Shown in pieces: positions 23,491 through 33,632 of a stretch of DNA of 64,000 nucleotides; within the stretch, counting starts at the first letter, position 1, and every line of letters starts with the position of its first letter. The DNA comes from Vibrio sp. 16 (GTDB lineage Bacteria > Pseudomonadota > Gammaproteobacteria > Enterobacterales > Vibrionaceae). The stretch is taken from assembly GCF_963681195.1 (NCBI RefSeq), contig NZ_OY808997.1, positions 2,852,001 to 2,916,000 of the forward strand, in the 5' to 3' direction. The notes under the pieces were generated by a model. That model was not told the origin of the DNA. It worked only from the letters and a program-made list of their open reading frames with translations, and made no database searches. The translations under genes were made by a program, and so were the position numbers.

Positions 23491-23522
23491 AAAAAAAGCC
23501 AAGTCTTTCGACTTGGCTTTAA
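23491..23522 (-). terminator. Terminator of tRNA array 1
   Basis: On the minus strand AAGCCAAGTC and GACTTGGCTT form a 10-bp stem around GAAA, followed by a T run. It lies directly after the last tRNA-Asn. The same hairpin ends tRNA array 2. Confidence 0.92.
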
Positions 23523-23527
23523 AAAAG

Positions 23528-23603
23528 TGGCTCCTCCTGCTGGGCTCGAACCAGCGACCTGCGGATTAACAGTCCGTCGCTCTACCAACTGAGCTAAGGA
23601 GGA
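23528..23603 (-). tRNA. tRNA-Asn (anticodon GTT), array 1, last copy
   Basis: A 76-base tRNA with acceptor stem TCCTCCT/AGGAGGA, discriminator G, encoded CCA and anticodon loop CTGTTAA. It is the final gene of array 1. Confidence 0.97.
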
Positions 23604-23638
23604 ATTATTCTTTTTATAATCTTTCTAAAGAGAAAGAA

Positions 23639-23714
<76 letters not shown>

Positions 23715-23724
23715 ACACTAAATG

Positions 23725-23800
23725 TGGCTCCTCCTGCTGGGCTCGAACCAGCGACCTGCGGATTAACAGTCCGTCGCTCTACCAACTGAGCTAAGGAGGA
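23725..23800 (-). tRNA. tRNA-Asn (anticodon GTT), array 1, first copy
   Basis: Identical in sequence to the tRNA-Asn at 23528-23603. The Thr-Asn unit is repeated in tandem in this array. Confidence 0.97.
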
Positions 23801-23821
23801 ATTGTTCATTGTGAAAAGAAA

Positions 23822-23897
<76 letters not shown>

Positions 23898-23951
23898 GCA
23901 TTTATTTCTTTTCATTGCTGTTGTCTAGCTAAGACACCAACAAATAAATTG

Positions 23952-24027
23952 TGGTGCCCGGAGGCGGAATCGAACCACCGACACGAGGATTTTCAATCCT
24001 CTGCTCTACCGACTGAGCTATCCGGGC
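23952..24027 (-). tRNA. tRNA-Phe (anticodon GAA), array 1
   Basis: A 76-base tRNA with acceptor GCCCGGA/TCCGGGC, discriminator A, encoded CCA and anticodon loop TTGAAAA. It is the first gene of array 1, read from the promoter at 24038-24066. Confidence 0.97.
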
Positions 24028-24037
24028 GACGAGGTGT

Positions 24038-24066
24038 ATTAAAAGGCTTTTCGTGTTTCAGGTCAA
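24038..24066 (-). promoter_or_regulatory. Promoter of tRNA array 1
   Basis: On the minus strand TTGACC and TTTAAT are separated by exactly 17 bases, about ten bases before the tRNA-Phe 5' end. Array 2 has the same arrangement. This fits a strong sigma-70 stable-RNA promoter; the assignment is by inspection. Confidence 0.75.
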
Positions 24067-24203
24067 CATTAAAATGCAAAAAAAATATCGTTTGTTGTTT
24101 TTCTATACTTAATGGGCTGTTTTTGTCCATTTTGGATAAGAAATGTATAGAAGGCGAGTGCGCTTAGGCTATGTCTTATCTGCGTTTGGGGGATTTAGAA
24201 AGT

Positions 24204-24232
24204 AAAAAAGCACGCATTTGAGCGTGCTTTTA
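24204..24232 (-). terminator. Terminator after the chemoreceptor gene
   Basis: AAAAGCACGC and GCGTGCTTTT pair around ATTTGA, with an A tract on the plus strand that becomes the T tract on the minus strand. It lies just past the stop codon of the chemoreceptor gene. Confidence 0.9.
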
Positions 24233-24249
24233 TAGGATTGGGCCGATAA

Positions 24250-25875
24250 CTAGTGCTTAACAGTAAATTTGCTGAGCCAGTTTTCAAGCTCATTGGCCAG
24301 TTTCGCTAAGCTTTGAGTGCTGTTGTGACTCTCTGTGACCACACCACTTAATTGTGTGCCGCTCTCTTCGATCATGTTAATTCGTTGAGAAATATCGTCA
24401 CTCACTTGGGTTTGCTCTGCTGCTGCTGTCGCAATTTGGTGGCTCATTTGAGAAATTGATTCTAATGCAACCACGATTTGTTGAAGTGCTTCTGAGGCAT
24501 TTTGAGACTCTTCAACCGTACTCTCACTGGTTTCCGCACATACTTCCATTGTTTGGATGGCATTGCGCGAGCCTTCCTGCAAGTTGGTGATCATCTGTTG
24601 AATCTCTTTGGTGCTATCTTGAGTGCGTCCTGCGAGGTTACGTACTTCGTCTGCAACAACGGCAAAACCTCGGCCTTGTTCGCCAGCTCGAGCGGCTTCG
24701 ATGGCTGCATTCAAAGCAAGAAGGTTGGTTTGCTCAGCAATATCACCGATCACGTCGAGAACTTTCACTATATTATTGACGTCGTTATCTAGGTCGGCGA
24801 CGGCACGACTTGCAGCGCCCAGCTGGCCAGCTAACCCTTGAATATTGTCGACAGTGTTGTGAATCAATTGCTGCGTATGCTGAGACTGTTTATCTGCTTC
24901 ATCGGTGTTTTTCGCTGTGTCGCTTGCAGAGTCTGCAACATTGTTAGCGGATGATGCCATCTCCGTCATTGCTGTGGCGATCATCTCCGTTGACTGCTGC
25001 TGAGAGTCCGTAAGCTGAGCGATGCTTGCCGCTCGTTCTTCCACATTCGCCAGCTCACCACGAAGAGCGTGCATTGAGCCGTCTAGATTTTCGACCAACT
25101 GCGCCAGAGATTGACTCATTTGCTGCACCGCTTCATAGATACTGCCTGATGGCGCTTTTTCGTTGAATGACGTCTGAATGTGTCCATTCGCCACATCTTG
25201 TACCGCTTTACGGACATCTTGAGGTTCACCACCAAGCAGAGCGAGCATTCGGCGAATGGAAACGATCAGTGCGGCTAAGATTGAACCCGCAATCAAAAGA
25301 CATAGCATGAGCTGCCATTGCGCCGTTGACCAGAAGCGAGCGTTTACTTCGTTGAAACCAATACCCGTTCCGACAACCCAGCCCCAATGAGGTGTTCGCT
25401 CGGCAATCGAGAGTTTTTCTTCAATCGAGCCATCAGCCAATTTTTGTGTCCAAGTATATTCAACGATCTTGCCAGTGCTGCGCCCTAAAACATCAAGGAT
25501 CAATTGGCCAACACTGTTGCCGTTGCCATCCTTGAAGTCATGGAAACTTGTGCCATGAAGTTGCGGATCTAACGGCGTCGCAACGAAAGTCATTTTATCA
25601 TCGGCAACATACACGTACTCGTTGTCTTTGTAGATGTTGTTGCGCAGCAGTCTAGTGGCAAGCGCTTTGGCTTCATCTTCTTCCAAGGTACCTTCGACTG
25701 CCATTTTCTCCACTTCAGTAAGGATGCTGTACGCACTTTTGAACAGTTCCGTTACACGCGCTTTGTTATCCAGATTACTGGCGACACGTAACGTCCATAA
25801 ACCCGTTGCAGTTAAAGCGAGTAAAGCGATCAAGATAATTCCTGATAATAAATAAGCTTGTGTCTTTAGTTTCAT
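24250..25875 (-). CDS. Methyl-accepting chemotaxis protein with periplasmic Cache domain
   Basis: The 541-residue receptor has TM1 near residues 8-28, then a single-Cache-type ligand domain of about 150 residues ([36 protein letters not shown]). TM2 lies near residues 188-208, followed by a HAMP-like linker and a full signalling domain. The hairpin tip is [21 protein letters not shown] with [15 protein letters not shown]. It would signal through CheA/CheW. The ligand is unknown; related sCache receptors often bind small carboxylates. It is a lone gene lodged between two tRNA arrays. Confidence 0.92.
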   Translation of the reverse strand: MKLKTQAYLLSGIILIALLALTATGLWTLRVASNLDNKARVTELFKSAYSILTEVEKMAVEGTLEEDEAKALATRLLRNNIYKDNEYVYVADDKMTFVATPLDPQLHGTSFHDFKDGNGNSVGQLILDVLGRSTGKIVEYTWTQKLADGSIEEKLSIAERTPHWGWVVGTGIGFNEVNARFWSTAQWQLMLCLLIAGSILAALIVSIRRMLALLGGEPQDVRKAVQDVANGHIQTSFNEKAPSGSIYEAVQQMSQSLAQLVENLDGSMHALRGELANVEERAASIAQLTDSQQQSTEMIATAMTEMASSANNVADSASDTAKNTDEADKQSQHTQQLIHNTVDNIQGLAGQLGAASRAVADLDNDVNNIVKVLDVIGDIAEQTNLLALNAAIEAARAGEQGRGFAVVADEVRNLAGRTQDSTKEIQQMITNLQEGSRNAIQTMEVCAETSESTVEESQNASEALQQIVVALESISQMSHQIATAAAEQTQVSDDISQRINMIEESGTQLSGVVTESHNSTQSLAKLANELENWLSKFTVKH

Positions 25876-26147
25876 AAAATCAGCTCACAAATAAGTCATT
25901 TTTATATTTATTACAGTTACACGTCGACCTGTAACACAACCTTCATATTAGTGTAGAAGATAAGAAGCTAATAGCAGACAGGGTTCAAACTATGATTGAG
26001 ATTAAATTTTAAGTGTAAAATAAGTTCTTTTTAAGAAAGCTAGTGCATAGCAATCCAATTGTTTAAGTCAAGGCAAGTGCCATCACGCTCGAAGGCGATA
26101 GAGGTAAGGTTTTTTAAGAGACCAAGGAACTGAGGAAATCAGAAATG
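25876..26147. other. Intergenic region upstream of the chemoreceptor gene
   Basis: I see no gene here. On the minus strand TTGACT (26066-26071) and TATGCA (26044-26049), spaced by 16 bases, could be a sigma-70 promoter for the chemoreceptor. I found no convincing sigma-28 flagellar promoter. Confidence 0.35.
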
Positions 26148-26176
26148 AAAAAAGCCAAGTCTTTCGACTTGGCTTC
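26148..26176 (-). terminator. Terminator of tRNA array 2
   Basis: It has the same AAGCCAAGTC/GACTTGGCTT hairpin with a 4-base loop as the terminator of array 1, placed directly after the tRNA-Asn. Confidence 0.9.
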
Positions 26177-26182
26177 TTAAAG

Positions 26183-26258
26183 TGGCTCCTCCTGCTGGGC
26201 TCGAACCAGCGACCTGCGGATTAACAGTCCGTCGCTCTACCAACTGAGCTAAGGAGGA
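26183..26258 (-). tRNA. tRNA-Asn (anticodon GTT), array 2
   Basis: Identical to the tRNA-Asn copies of array 1. It is the last gene of array 2. Confidence 0.97.
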
Positions 26259-26305
26259 ACTATTCTGTTTGTGTCTTACTATTACTAAGCAAGCGCACCA
26301 AATAA

Positions 26306-26381
26306 TGGTGCCTCGAGGCGGAATCGAACCACCGACACGAGGATTTTCAATCCTCTGCTCTACCGACTGAGCTATCGAGGC
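26306..26381 (-). tRNA. tRNA-Phe (anticodon GAA), acceptor-stem variant
   Basis: The body and anticodon loop (TTGAAAA) match the other tRNA-Phe genes, but the acceptor stem is GCCTCGA/TCGAGGC instead of GCCCGGA/TCCGGGC. The 4-69 pair is T-A rather than C-G and the 5-68 pair is C-G rather than G-C, so pairing is fully kept. The encoded CCA and discriminator A are intact. It looks functional. Confidence 0.95.
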
Positions 26382-26388
26382 AAAAGAA

Positions 26389-26464
<76 letters not shown>

Positions 26465-26530
26465 ACACTGTATTCTTTGTGCTTTTGTCCGTGTTATAAC
26501 GTTTTGTTTAGACACCAACAAATCAAATTG

Positions 26531-26606
26531 TGGTGCCCGGAGGCGGAATCGAACCACCGACACGAGGATTTTCAATCCTCTGCTCTACCGACTGAGCTAT
26601 CCGGGC
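26531..26606 (-). tRNA. tRNA-Phe (anticodon GAA), array 2, first gene
   Basis: Has the standard acceptor stem GCCCGGA/TCCGGGC, as at 23952-24027. The ACACCAACAAAT spacer just downstream is also shared with array 1. Confidence 0.97.
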
Positions 26607-26617
26607 GACGGAGCGCT

Positions 26618-26646
26618 ATTAAACGGATTTTCGGTCTTGCCGTCAA
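26618..26646 (-). promoter_or_regulatory. Promoter of tRNA array 2
   Basis: On the minus strand TTGACG, then 17 bases, then TTTAAT, with a GC-rich stretch after the -10. It has the same geometry and distance to tRNA-Phe as the promoter of array 1. Confidence 0.75.
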
Positions 26647-26709
26647 CAGGTTTTTAGAAAAAAAATCAAAAAAGTGCTTAAGTGTCGATTATTTAGTCGT
26701 TTTGACTGG

Positions 26710-27846
26710 TTATGTTTTCCCTGAGTTAAAATCTTTTTTGAATTTGGTGACTTTTTCTAAGTATCGGCGCGCTTCGGCATTTGGGTGCTTTCTCGTGAGC
26801 GCCCAATAGACCTGATTGGGTTGCAATGAGTTCAAGTCCCGCATTGCTCGTTTTCTATCACTGCGATTAAAGGTGTTTAGCACGCCCCCCGTCCCCCCGT
26901 TGTACGCCGAGATCATGCTGTACTCGAGTGAAAGTGGGTGATTGACGTCTTTCAAATAGCGGTTTTTCAAAATGTAGAAGTAAGCGGTACCAGTATCGAT
27001 GTTGTTTTCAGGGTTAAATAAATACTCTGGAGTTGGCTCCCCCGACTTTTTCTTTACGAGCTTAAACACATCTTTACCCGCTGTCTTAGGGACAACTTGC
27101 ATCAAGCCATAGGCATTGGCCCAGCTGACCGCGTAAGGGTTAAAGCTGCTCTCAGTTTTAATGATGGCGTAAATTAGATCTTCGGGGATGTCGTACTTAC
27201 GAGAAGCGCGCTGAACAATGTCTGCGTATTTATAGCTGCGGATCTCGAACTGTTCTTCCACCATAGGAATTTCGACATAGTAGGCTTTCTTAAAGTCGAC
27301 ATCTTTGACCTTGAGATGATTGGCGATCAGATAATCGGCAAATCGATTAGCTCGCCAAGACCACTGAATGGGCTGTTTATCTTGATCAACCACTTGTCGA
27401 TAAAGAAAGGGCTGACCCTCGAGGGTGATCTCTTTGGAAGAGAATAGATCGACGTTGGCTGGGTCGTCTGGTGTTAGGAGTGTGGTGATGATGGCATTTT
27501 TTAAATGCCCTTTTGGGTCGGTCGGAGAGACGGTCTCTACCGTGATCAACCCTTTATCGAAGTTCACCTCTGAGCGGCTCAAATAATTGTCGATGTACTT
27601 AACGTAGTTACTTTTACCCGCAAACTTGATTTCATTCCGTCCCCAGCGTTTTTCGATGTTGCCTGAAAAACTATTGATTAGGGCGTCAAGGGCATCGGTA
27701 TCTTTTGCGAATTGACCAGGTAGCCCCGCTAGGTTTTTTGCAAAACGGTTGGTCGGTTCGTAATTGACGTCATACATGCTTTCGACAAATTCTCGGCTGC
27801 AGCCGGTCAAGGTCATTGCCAGAGCAAAGTAGGCTAACTTCTTCAT
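26710..27846 (-). CDS. mltC: Membrane-bound lytic murein transglycosylase C
   Basis: The 378-residue lipoprotein has a signal peptide ending LTGC, with the lipidated cysteine at residue 16. An MltC N-terminal domain follows, then a C-terminal SLT domain with the catalytic glutamate in AIIKTESSFNPYAVSWANAYGLMQVVP and a later ISAYNGG motif. It cleaves peptidoglycan glycan strands from the outer-membrane side. An upstream in-frame ATG exists, but AGGAG directly precedes this one. It follows yggX by about 70 bases. Confidence 0.95.
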   Translation of the reverse strand: MKKLAYFALAMTLTGCSREFVESMYDVNYEPTNRFAKNLAGLPGQFAKDTDALDALINSFSGNIEKRWGRNEIKFAGKSNYVKYIDNYLSRSEVNFDKGLITVETVSPTDPKGHLKNAIITTLLTPDDPANVDLFSSKEITLEGQPFLYRQVVDQDKQPIQWSWRANRFADYLIANHLKVKDVDFKKAYYVEIPMVEEQFEIRSYKYADIVQRASRKYDIPEDLIYAIIKTESSFNPYAVSWANAYGLMQVVPKTAGKDVFKLVKKKSGEPTPEYLFNPENNIDTGTAYFYILKNRYLKDVNHPLSLEYSMISAYNGGTGGVLNTFNRSDRKRAMRDLNSLQPNQVYWALTRKHPNAEARRYLEKVTKFKKDFNSGKT

Positions 27847-27918
27847 AATTCTCCTAAAAAAAGACATCAATGCAATGCAGTGATGTCTCTTCGTTGATCG
27901 TTACGCTTCGGTGAGTTT

Positions 27919-28191
27919 TTACTCACTCGGTGGCGTGTAACCCTCGATGTGAACCTCTTTGCCTTCAAATAAGAAGCTGACCATCTCTGCTTCAAGCAGT
28001 TTTCGATGCTCAGGGTCCATCATATTCAGTTTCTTTTCATTGATCAGCATGGTCTGTTTATGTTGCCACTCAGCCCAAGCTTCTTTTGAAATGTTGTCGA
28101 AAATACGTTTGCCCAGTTCACCTGGATAAAGTTGAAAGTCTAGACCGTCAGCTTCTTTCTGCAGTCGAGCACAAAATACGGTGCGGCTCAT
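27919..28191 (-). CDS. yggX: Probable Fe(2+)-trafficking protein YggX
   Basis: This 90-residue protein begins [19 protein letters not shown], with the conserved Cys7, and contains [21 protein letters not shown]. YggX proteins protect iron-sulfur clusters and have been linked to iron handling. It lies 18 bases after mutY, whose product carries a 4Fe-4S cluster, in the usual mutY-yggX-mltC order. Confidence 0.95.
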   Translation of the reverse strand: MSRTVFCARLQKEADGLDFQLYPGELGKRIFDNISKEAWAEWQHKQTMLINEKKLNMMDPEHRKLLEAEMVSFLFEGKEVHIEGYTPPSE

Positions 28192-28209
28192 AACGATTCC
28201 TTAAATAGA

Positions 28210-29265
28210 TTAATGTTGAAGCTCAAAGGGTAAGCTTTCCAGCAATTGTTTGACTGGTGCGGCTAAACCGATCTCTTCAGGTTGGGATAAGTTATACCAA
28301 AGACCTTTGCCTGCTTCCATTACCACATTAGGTTGGTTTGATAAGTCTACCAAAATTGGGGTGATGTCGAGGTGGTAGTGACTGAAGGTATGACGAAAAG
28401 CGATCAGTTGGCTGGTTTGCTTGATGCTAGTTTCTAAGACGCCGCGAAGGTCCAACTGATGCTGAATATCGGCGTCACTGTGTTCTGGAAAGCAGAATAG
28501 CCCGCCCCAGATACCTGACTGCGGGCGTTGCTCTAGCCAGACTTTGCCATCGAAGTGAAGCATTACAAACCATGCTTCTTTCACCGGTTTCTCTTTTTTC
28601 GGCTTTTTACCTGGATAATCAAGCGGATTACCTTGTTGTTTGGCAACGCACATTGATTCGACTGGGCACAAGGTACACTTGGGCTTGCTGCGCGTGCACA
28701 CCATAGCACCCATGTCCATCATGGCTTGATTGTATTTATCGACGTCCACATCGGGCGTGTGCGCCTCAGCGTAGTGCCATAATTGGTTTTCAACTTTCTT
28801 TTGTCCGGGCCAACCTTCTACAGCAAAGCTGCGCGCTAAGGTACGCTTAACGTTGCCATCTAATATGGCGTGTGGCTGTTTATACACTGAGGAAAGAATC
28901 GCTGCGGCTGTCGAACGTCCAATACCCGGTAGCGCATTCATCTCTTCTATGTTGAGCGGAAACTCCCCTCCATATTGTTCCGCGACCACTTTTGCGGCTT
29001 TATGTAGGTTACGAGCTCGCGCGTAATAGCCCAGTCCGGTCCAGAGGTGGAGAACTTCATCTTGCTCAGCGTTAGCTAAATCGATAACCGTTGGGAATCG
29101 CTCTAGAAAACGTTGGTAATAAGGGATGACCGTTGCAACTTGAGTCTGTTGCAACATGATTTCTGACAGCCAAACGCTATATGCGGTTTTATCTTGCTGC
29201 CAAGGTAGGCTTTTACGGCCATAGTTTTCATACCACTCTAGGATGGCACTAGCGAATGGAGTCAC
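28210..29265 (-). CDS. mutY: A/G-specific adenine glycosylase
   Basis: The 351-residue base-excision enzyme removes adenine mispaired with 8-oxoguanine. Visible are [20 protein letters not shown] with the catalytic glutamate, the helix-hairpin-helix [13 protein letters not shown] with the downstream LDGNVKR, and the 4Fe-4S ligands C-X6-C-X2-C-X5-C in [23 protein letters not shown]-like C-terminal domain reads the oxoG. The start is GTG. It diverges from trmB. Confidence 0.96.
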   Translation of the reverse strand: MTPFASAILEWYENYGRKSLPWQQDKTAYSVWLSEIMLQQTQVATVIPYYQRFLERFPTVIDLANAEQDEVLHLWTGLGYYARARNLHKAAKVVAEQYGGEFPLNIEEMNALPGIGRSTAAAILSSVYKQPHAILDGNVKRTLARSFAVEGWPGQKKVENQLWHYAEAHTPDVDVDKYNQAMMDMGAMVCTRSKPKCTLCPVESMCVAKQQGNPLDYPGKKPKKEKPVKEAWFVMLHFDGKVWLEQRPQSGIWGGLFCFPEHSDADIQHQLDLRGVLETSIKQTSQLIAFRHTFSHYHLDITPILVDLSNQPNVVMEAGKGLWYNLSQPEEIGLAAPVKQLLESLPFELQH

Positions 29266-29463
29266 GACTTGCTCTGTTTATTTTGTTATCGAATCTGGCA
29301 AAATTGCATCATAGTTTGTAGGTAAAGTACAACCGACAAACAGTAAGGGTATACTTTCCAGCAGGGATAAGAGTGGAATTCGCTAAAAAACTTGCACCAG
29401 TGGCAATTCTTTGGATAATCACAATCCCTTTGAGTCGAGACCAAATTTTAAACAGGCAAAATC

Positions 29464-30183
29464 ATGAGTGAAGTGACCACTAACGAGTACAACGAAGACG
29501 GTAAACTGATACGCAAAATTCGCAGCTTTGTTCGCCGCGAAGGTCGTTTGACCAAAGGTCAAGAAAACGCGATGAATGAGTGTTGGCCAACCATGGGTAT
29601 TGATTACCAAGAAAAGCTTCTTGATTGGAAAGAGGTGTTTGGTAACGATAACCCTGTCGTTCTCGAGATTGGTTTTGGCATGGGCGCATCGCTGGTTGAA
29701 ATGGCGAAGAATGCACCAGAAAAAAACTTTATCGGCATCGAAGTACACAGCCCTGGCGTGGGTGCGTGTTTGTCTGACGCTCGCGAGGCAGGTATTACTA
29801 ACCTACGCGTTATGTGTCACGATGCGGTAGAAGTGTTTGAGCACATGATCCCTGATAGCAGCCTAACAACGCTGCAACTCTTCTTCCCTGACCCATGGCA
29901 CAAGAAGCGCCACCACAAGCGTCGTATTGTTCAGCTCGACTTCGCTGAAATGGTTCGCCAAAAACTGATTAATGGTGAAGGTATTTTCCATATGGCGACA
30001 GACTGGGAAAACTACGCAGAGCACATGATCGAAGTGATGAATCAAGCGCCTGGTTTTGAGAACATCGCGGAGGATGGTGATTACATTCCTCGCCCTGATG
30101 AGCGTCCTCTAACAAAATTTGAAGCGCGCGGTCACCGTTTAGGTCACGGTGTTTGGGATATTAAATACAAGCGCGTAAAATAG
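29464..30183 (+). CDS. trmB: tRNA (guanine-N7)-methyltransferase
   Basis: This 239-residue SAM-dependent methyltransferase makes m7G46 in tRNA. Conserved segments are [17 protein letters not shown] (SAM loop), [33 protein letters not shown] and the C-terminal [19 protein letters not shown]. It is transcribed divergently from mutY across a gap of about 200 bases and has its own terminator. Confidence 0.96.
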   Translation: MSEVTTNEYNEDGKLIRKIRSFVRREGRLTKGQENAMNECWPTMGIDYQEKLLDWKEVFGNDNPVVLEIGFGMGASLVEMAKNAPEKNFIGIEVHSPGVGACLSDAREAGITNLRVMCHDAVEVFEHMIPDSSLTTLQLFFPDPWHKKRHHKRRIVQLDFAEMVRQKLINGEGIFHMATDWENYAEHMIEVMNQAPGFENIAEDGDYIPRPDERPLTKFEARGHRLGHGVWDIKYKRVK

Positions 30184-30225
30184 CCTCGCGCAGGTTACTC
30201 TGCTAACCGCTCAACAAACAACGAG

Positions 30226-30257
30226 AAAGCCAACATTCCACGATGTTGGCTTTTTTG
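30226..30257 (+). terminator. Terminator after trmB
   Basis: AAAGCCAACAT and ATGTTGGCTTT pair around TCCACG, followed by a T run. Confidence 0.9.
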
Positions 30258-30302
30258 ACCCTACAAGAAAATAATAATAACTAATTGATTTTTAAGGTTG
30301 CC

Positions 30303-31223
30303 ATGAAACCGACAAAAGAAATTCTCACTGAAATCCTAGAAGAGGTTCGTCCTCTGATTGGGAAAGGTAAAGTTGCTGATTACATTCCGGCTCTCGCGAA
30401 AGTGCGGGCAAACAAACTGGGGATTGCGGTATTTACCAACGATGGTCAAGTGATCAAAGCTGGAGATGCTGATGAGTCTTTTTCCATTCAATCCATCTCT
30501 AAAGCGCTGAGCCTAACGCTTGCCATGTGCTTGTATAAACCGGACGAGATTTGGAGTCGAGTCGGTAAAGAACCATCGGGTCAGGCGTTTAACTCACTGA
30601 TTCAGCTTGAGATGGAACAAGGCATTCCGCGTAACCCGTTTATTAATGCGGGTGCGATTGTGGTGGCTGACTTGCTCAACAGCCGTTTGTCGGCGCCGCG
30701 CCAACGACTGCTTGAATTCGTTCGTCAGCTATCGGGCGATACCCATATCTGTTATGACAAAGTGGTGGCAGCTTCGGAGATGATGCACAGCGATCGCAAT
30801 GCAGCGATCGCGTATCTGATGCGCTCGTTTGGTAACTTTGAAAACGATGTGATTCCGGTACTGAACAACTATTTCCACGCCTGTGCACTTAAAATGAGCT
30901 GCGTCGATTTAGCAAAGACCTTCAGCTACTTGGCCAACAAAGGGACATCAGTGCAAACCGGTAAGCCCGTGATTACGCCAATTCAAACGAAGCAGCTCAA
31001 TGCATTACTGGCAACGTGTGGCCTCTATGACGGAGCGGGCGAGTTTGCGTACCGTGTCGGTATGCCAGGGAAATCAGGGGTTGGTGGGGGCATCATTGCA
31101 GTAGTTCCCGGAGAAATGACGATTGCGGTTTGGTCGCCTGAACTTGATCCTTCAGGTAACTCATTGGCAGGAACCAAAGCGCTAGAGTTGCTTGCTGAAC
31201 GAATCGGTCGTTCGATCTTCTAA
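30303..31223 (+). CDS. glsB: Glutaminase
   Basis: This 306-residue beta-lactamase-fold glutaminase hydrolyses glutamine to glutamate and ammonia. It has the catalytic Ser-x-x-Lys in [12 protein letters not shown] near residue 64, then [15 protein letters not shown] and [15 protein letters not shown]. The frame opens six codons earlier, but AAGG before this ATG and the family N-terminus ([12 protein letters not shown]) support the start used. It converges with hemW. Confidence 0.93.
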   Translation: MKPTKEILTEILEEVRPLIGKGKVADYIPALAKVRANKLGIAVFTNDGQVIKAGDADESFSIQSISKALSLTLAMCLYKPDEIWSRVGKEPSGQAFNSLIQLEMEQGIPRNPFINAGAIVVADLLNSRLSAPRQRLLEFVRQLSGDTHICYDKVVAASEMMHSDRNAAIAYLMRSFGNFENDVIPVLNNYFHACALKMSCVDLAKTFSYLANKGTSVQTGKPVITPIQTKQLNALLATCGLYDGAGEFAYRVGMPGKSGVGGGIIAVVPGEMTIAVWSPELDPSGNSLAGTKALELLAERIGRSIF

Positions 31224-31244
31224 TTCGAAATGCCTTATAAACAA

Positions 31245-31277
31245 TGGGTTGAGGTTTACGCCTCAACCCGTTTTTTA
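31245..31277. terminator. Terminator between glsB and hemW
   Basis: GGGTTGAGG and CCTCAACCC pair around TTTACG and are followed by GTTTTTT. It ends glsB and may also act on the opposing hemW transcript, though the minus-side T tract is weak. Confidence 0.85.
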
Positions 31278-31285
31278 TATCTGTT

Positions 31286-32461
31286 TTATTCTTCTGCCAT
31301 AAAGGCTTCGAGCAGATCGTTAAGGAACAGCTTACCTTTCTCGGTGATTTGCCAATGAGTATCGCTCTCGTCGATGTAGCCCATCTCAATTGCCCAGTTC
31401 ATGGTTGCTTGAATTGCTTCAAAGCCTAAGCCTGTTGTATCAAGGAAGTCTTGCTTAGGGCAGGCTTCAAGAAGTCGGAAGCGGTTCATAAAGAACTCGA
31501 AAGGGCGATCGTCTGCTGCAACTTCTTCTTCGCTGTTCAAGTACGGTTTGACCATATTGTCGTACGCGTCGAGGTAGCCTTTAGGGTGTTTAATCTTGGT
31601 AGTGCGAACAATGCGGCCATCACGAAAACTGATCTTACCGTGAGCGCCACAGCCTATGCCAAGGTAATCACCAAAGCGCCAGTAGTTGAGGTTGTGTTGG
31701 CATTGGAATCCTGGCTTGCTGTAACCGGAGATTTCGTATTGAACGTAGCCTGCGTCAGCGAGCTTTTGATGCCCAAGTTCGAAGATATCCCACAGGTCAT
31801 CATCGTCAGGTAGTGTTGGCTGTTTGTAGTAGAACAGAGTATTGGGCTCAATGGTCAGCTGATACCAAGATAGATGCGGAGGATCGAGCGCGATCGCTTT
31901 CTCAAGATCCGCAAGAGCTTGATCGACAGATTGATCCGGTAAGCCGTGCATAAGATCGAGGTTAAAGCTGTTTAAGCCAATCTGATGAGCAAGCTTGGCG
32001 GCGTTAACGGCTTCATCTTGACCGTGAATACGCCCAAGCCGTTCTAACTTTTGTTGCTCGAAGCTCTGCACGCCTACCGAAATTCGAGTGACTCCTGCTT
32101 TTTGGTAACCAGCAAAACGTTCTGCCTCAATGGTGCCAGGGTTGGCTTCCATAGTGATCTCAATATCTGGCTTAAATGGCAGCCTTGCCTCAATACCAGA
32201 GAGCAGTTCGGCAATGCCTTGTGCTGAGATTAAACTTGGCGTACCGCCGCCAATAAATATGGAATGCAGTAGACGTGGGTTGCTCTCTAGTTGATAGCGT
32301 TCAATATCGGCCTCTAAATCTTGAAGCAGAGCGGCAATGTATTCCTTCTCGGGAATAACTGCCTTTTGAGCATGCGAGTTAAAGTCGCAATATGGGCATT
32401 TTTGTACACACCATGGGATGTGTACATAAAGGCTTAACGCTGGTGGAATTAGTTGGCTCAT
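31286..32461 (-). CDS. hemW: Radical SAM heme chaperone HemW
   Basis: This 391-residue radical SAM protein has cluster ligands Cys18, Cys22 and Cys25 in PWCVQKCPYCDFNSH, then GGGTPSLIS, and a HemN C-terminal domain (YEISGYSKPGFQCQHNLNYW, GIGCGAHG). HemW proteins bind heme and deliver it to respiratory enzymes. They lack the extra cysteine used by true HemN. It is in the rdgB-hemW pair, six bases after rdgB. Confidence 0.94.
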   Translation of the reverse strand: MSQLIPPALSLYVHIPWCVQKCPYCDFNSHAQKAVIPEKEYIAALLQDLEADIERYQLESNPRLLHSIFIGGGTPSLISAQGIAELLSGIEARLPFKPDIEITMEANPGTIEAERFAGYQKAGVTRISVGVQSFEQQKLERLGRIHGQDEAVNAAKLAHQIGLNSFNLDLMHGLPDQSVDQALADLEKAIALDPPHLSWYQLTIEPNTLFYYKQPTLPDDDDLWDIFELGHQKLADAGYVQYEISGYSKPGFQCQHNLNYWRFGDYLGIGCGAHGKISFRDGRIVRTTKIKHPKGYLDAYDNMVKPYLNSEEEVAADDRPFEFFMNRFRLLEACPKQDFLDTTGLGFEAIQATMNWAIEMGYIDESDTHWQITEKGKLFLNDLLEAFMAEE

Positions 32462-32466
32462 TACGA

Positions 32467-33066
32467 TTACAAAGGCTGCTCAGAAAGCGTTGCAAACAGT
32501 GTTTTGAGCGCTTTACCACGATGAGAAAGTTGCTTCTTGCGTGCTGGCTCTAGTTCAGCTGAAGCGCAGTTATCTTCAGGGACAAAGAAGATTGGGTCGT
32601 AACCAAAGCCGTTTTCTCCGTGAGCTTCCGTCAGAATGCGGCCTTCCCATTTGCCATGACAAACGATCGGTGTTGGATCGTTTTCATGGCGCATTAGCAC
32701 CAGTACACAGTGGAAACGTGCGGTGCGTTCTGCTTCCGGTACGTCTTTCATTGCTTCAAGTAGCTTTTCTAGGTTCTGTTGGTCAGTCGCACCAACACCT
32801 GCATAACGGGCAGAATAGATACCTGGTGCGCCTTTAAGGGCATCCACTTCAAGGCCAGAGTCATCCGCAATCGCGGCAAAGCCAGTTTCTTTTGCTGCGT
32901 GGCGCGCTTTGATGATGGCATTTTCGATAAAGGTTGTGCCAGTCTCGGCGACTTCCGATACGTTGAACTCGCTTTGAGCAACAACATTGAAGCCGAAGTC
33001 AGACAGTAGGTCAGCCATTTCACGAACTTTGCCTTGGTTGCCAGTTGCTAGCACTATCTTTTTCAT
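32467..33066 (-). CDS. rdgB: XTP/dITP diphosphatase
   Basis: This 199-residue Ham1-family pyrophosphatase has the N-terminal [48 protein letters not shown] and SHRGKAL motifs. It removes deaminated purine nucleotides (dITP, XTP) from the pool and so keeps them out of DNA. It lies upstream of hemW in one transcript. Confidence 0.95.
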   Translation of the reverse strand: MKKIVLATGNQGKVREMADLLSDFGFNVVAQSEFNVSEVAETGTTFIENAIIKARHAAKETGFAAIADDSGLEVDALKGAPGIYSARYAGVGATDQQNLEKLLEAMKDVPEAERTARFHCVLVLMRHENDPTPIVCHGKWEGRILTEAHGENGFGYDPIFFVPEDNCASAELEPARKKQLSHRGKALKTLFATLSEQPL

Positions 33067-33169
33067 GGTGGTCTCTTTCGTTTTTATCCGTGGGGAGAGT
33101 GACGCCTCTTCCCGTTAAATAGGTTTCGGTCTTAGGGTGTCCAATAGCATTTAGATCATCACAACCTAA

Positions 33170-33601
33170 TTACTCTTCGACATAAAATTTTTGGGTGAAC
33201 TTTAATGTGCCCGTACCTTTATTGCCAGCATTAACATCAATTGTGAAGGTTAAGTTCTCTTCGTCGCTGATGGGAAACTCTGCTAAGTAATAAATGGCAT
33301 TCGCCTCTTTGACTTCCCGGAATGTCAGCTGACGAGTTTGACCAAGCAGGTTTTTCGCCGAGCCACTGATTTTCGCTGTAATAGCAGGCTTACCTGGTTG
33401 GTAGTTGTCGAGCACACTGATGTTGAGAAGCGCGGAGTAGCCATTGCGTTTTAGCTTATAGCTGCGCGCGACTTGCGGTGTCAGAAAGGTTGAGTTAAAG
33501 GCAGAGTAGTGCACTTCCACCTCTTTAATGGTTTTAAACTGACCTGCCCATGTAGGTAGGGCAAGCAAGCTTGCACACAGTAGGGTAATCCATTTTTTCA
33601 T
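33170..33601 (-). CDS. DUF4426 family secreted protein
   Basis: The 143-residue protein has a clear signal peptide (MKKWITLLCASLLALPTWA). Its beta-rich mature part contains VHYSAFNSTFLTPQVARSYKLKRNGY and a terminal GTLKFTQKFYVE. This matches the uncharacterised DUF4426 family, which I recall at this position between rdgB and yggU in vibrios. Function is unknown. The start follows AAGGAAGAAG; an in-frame ATG eight codons earlier is less likely. Confidence 0.85.
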   Translation of the reverse strand: MKKWITLLCASLLALPTWAGQFKTIKEVEVHYSAFNSTFLTPQVARSYKLKRNGYSALLNISVLDNYQPGKPAITAKISGSAKNLLGQTRQLTFREVKEANAIYYLAEFPISDEENLTFTIDVNAGNKGTGTLKFTQKFYVEE

Positions 33602-33632
33602 AGCTGCTTCTTCCTTTGTAAACAAAAAGCCA

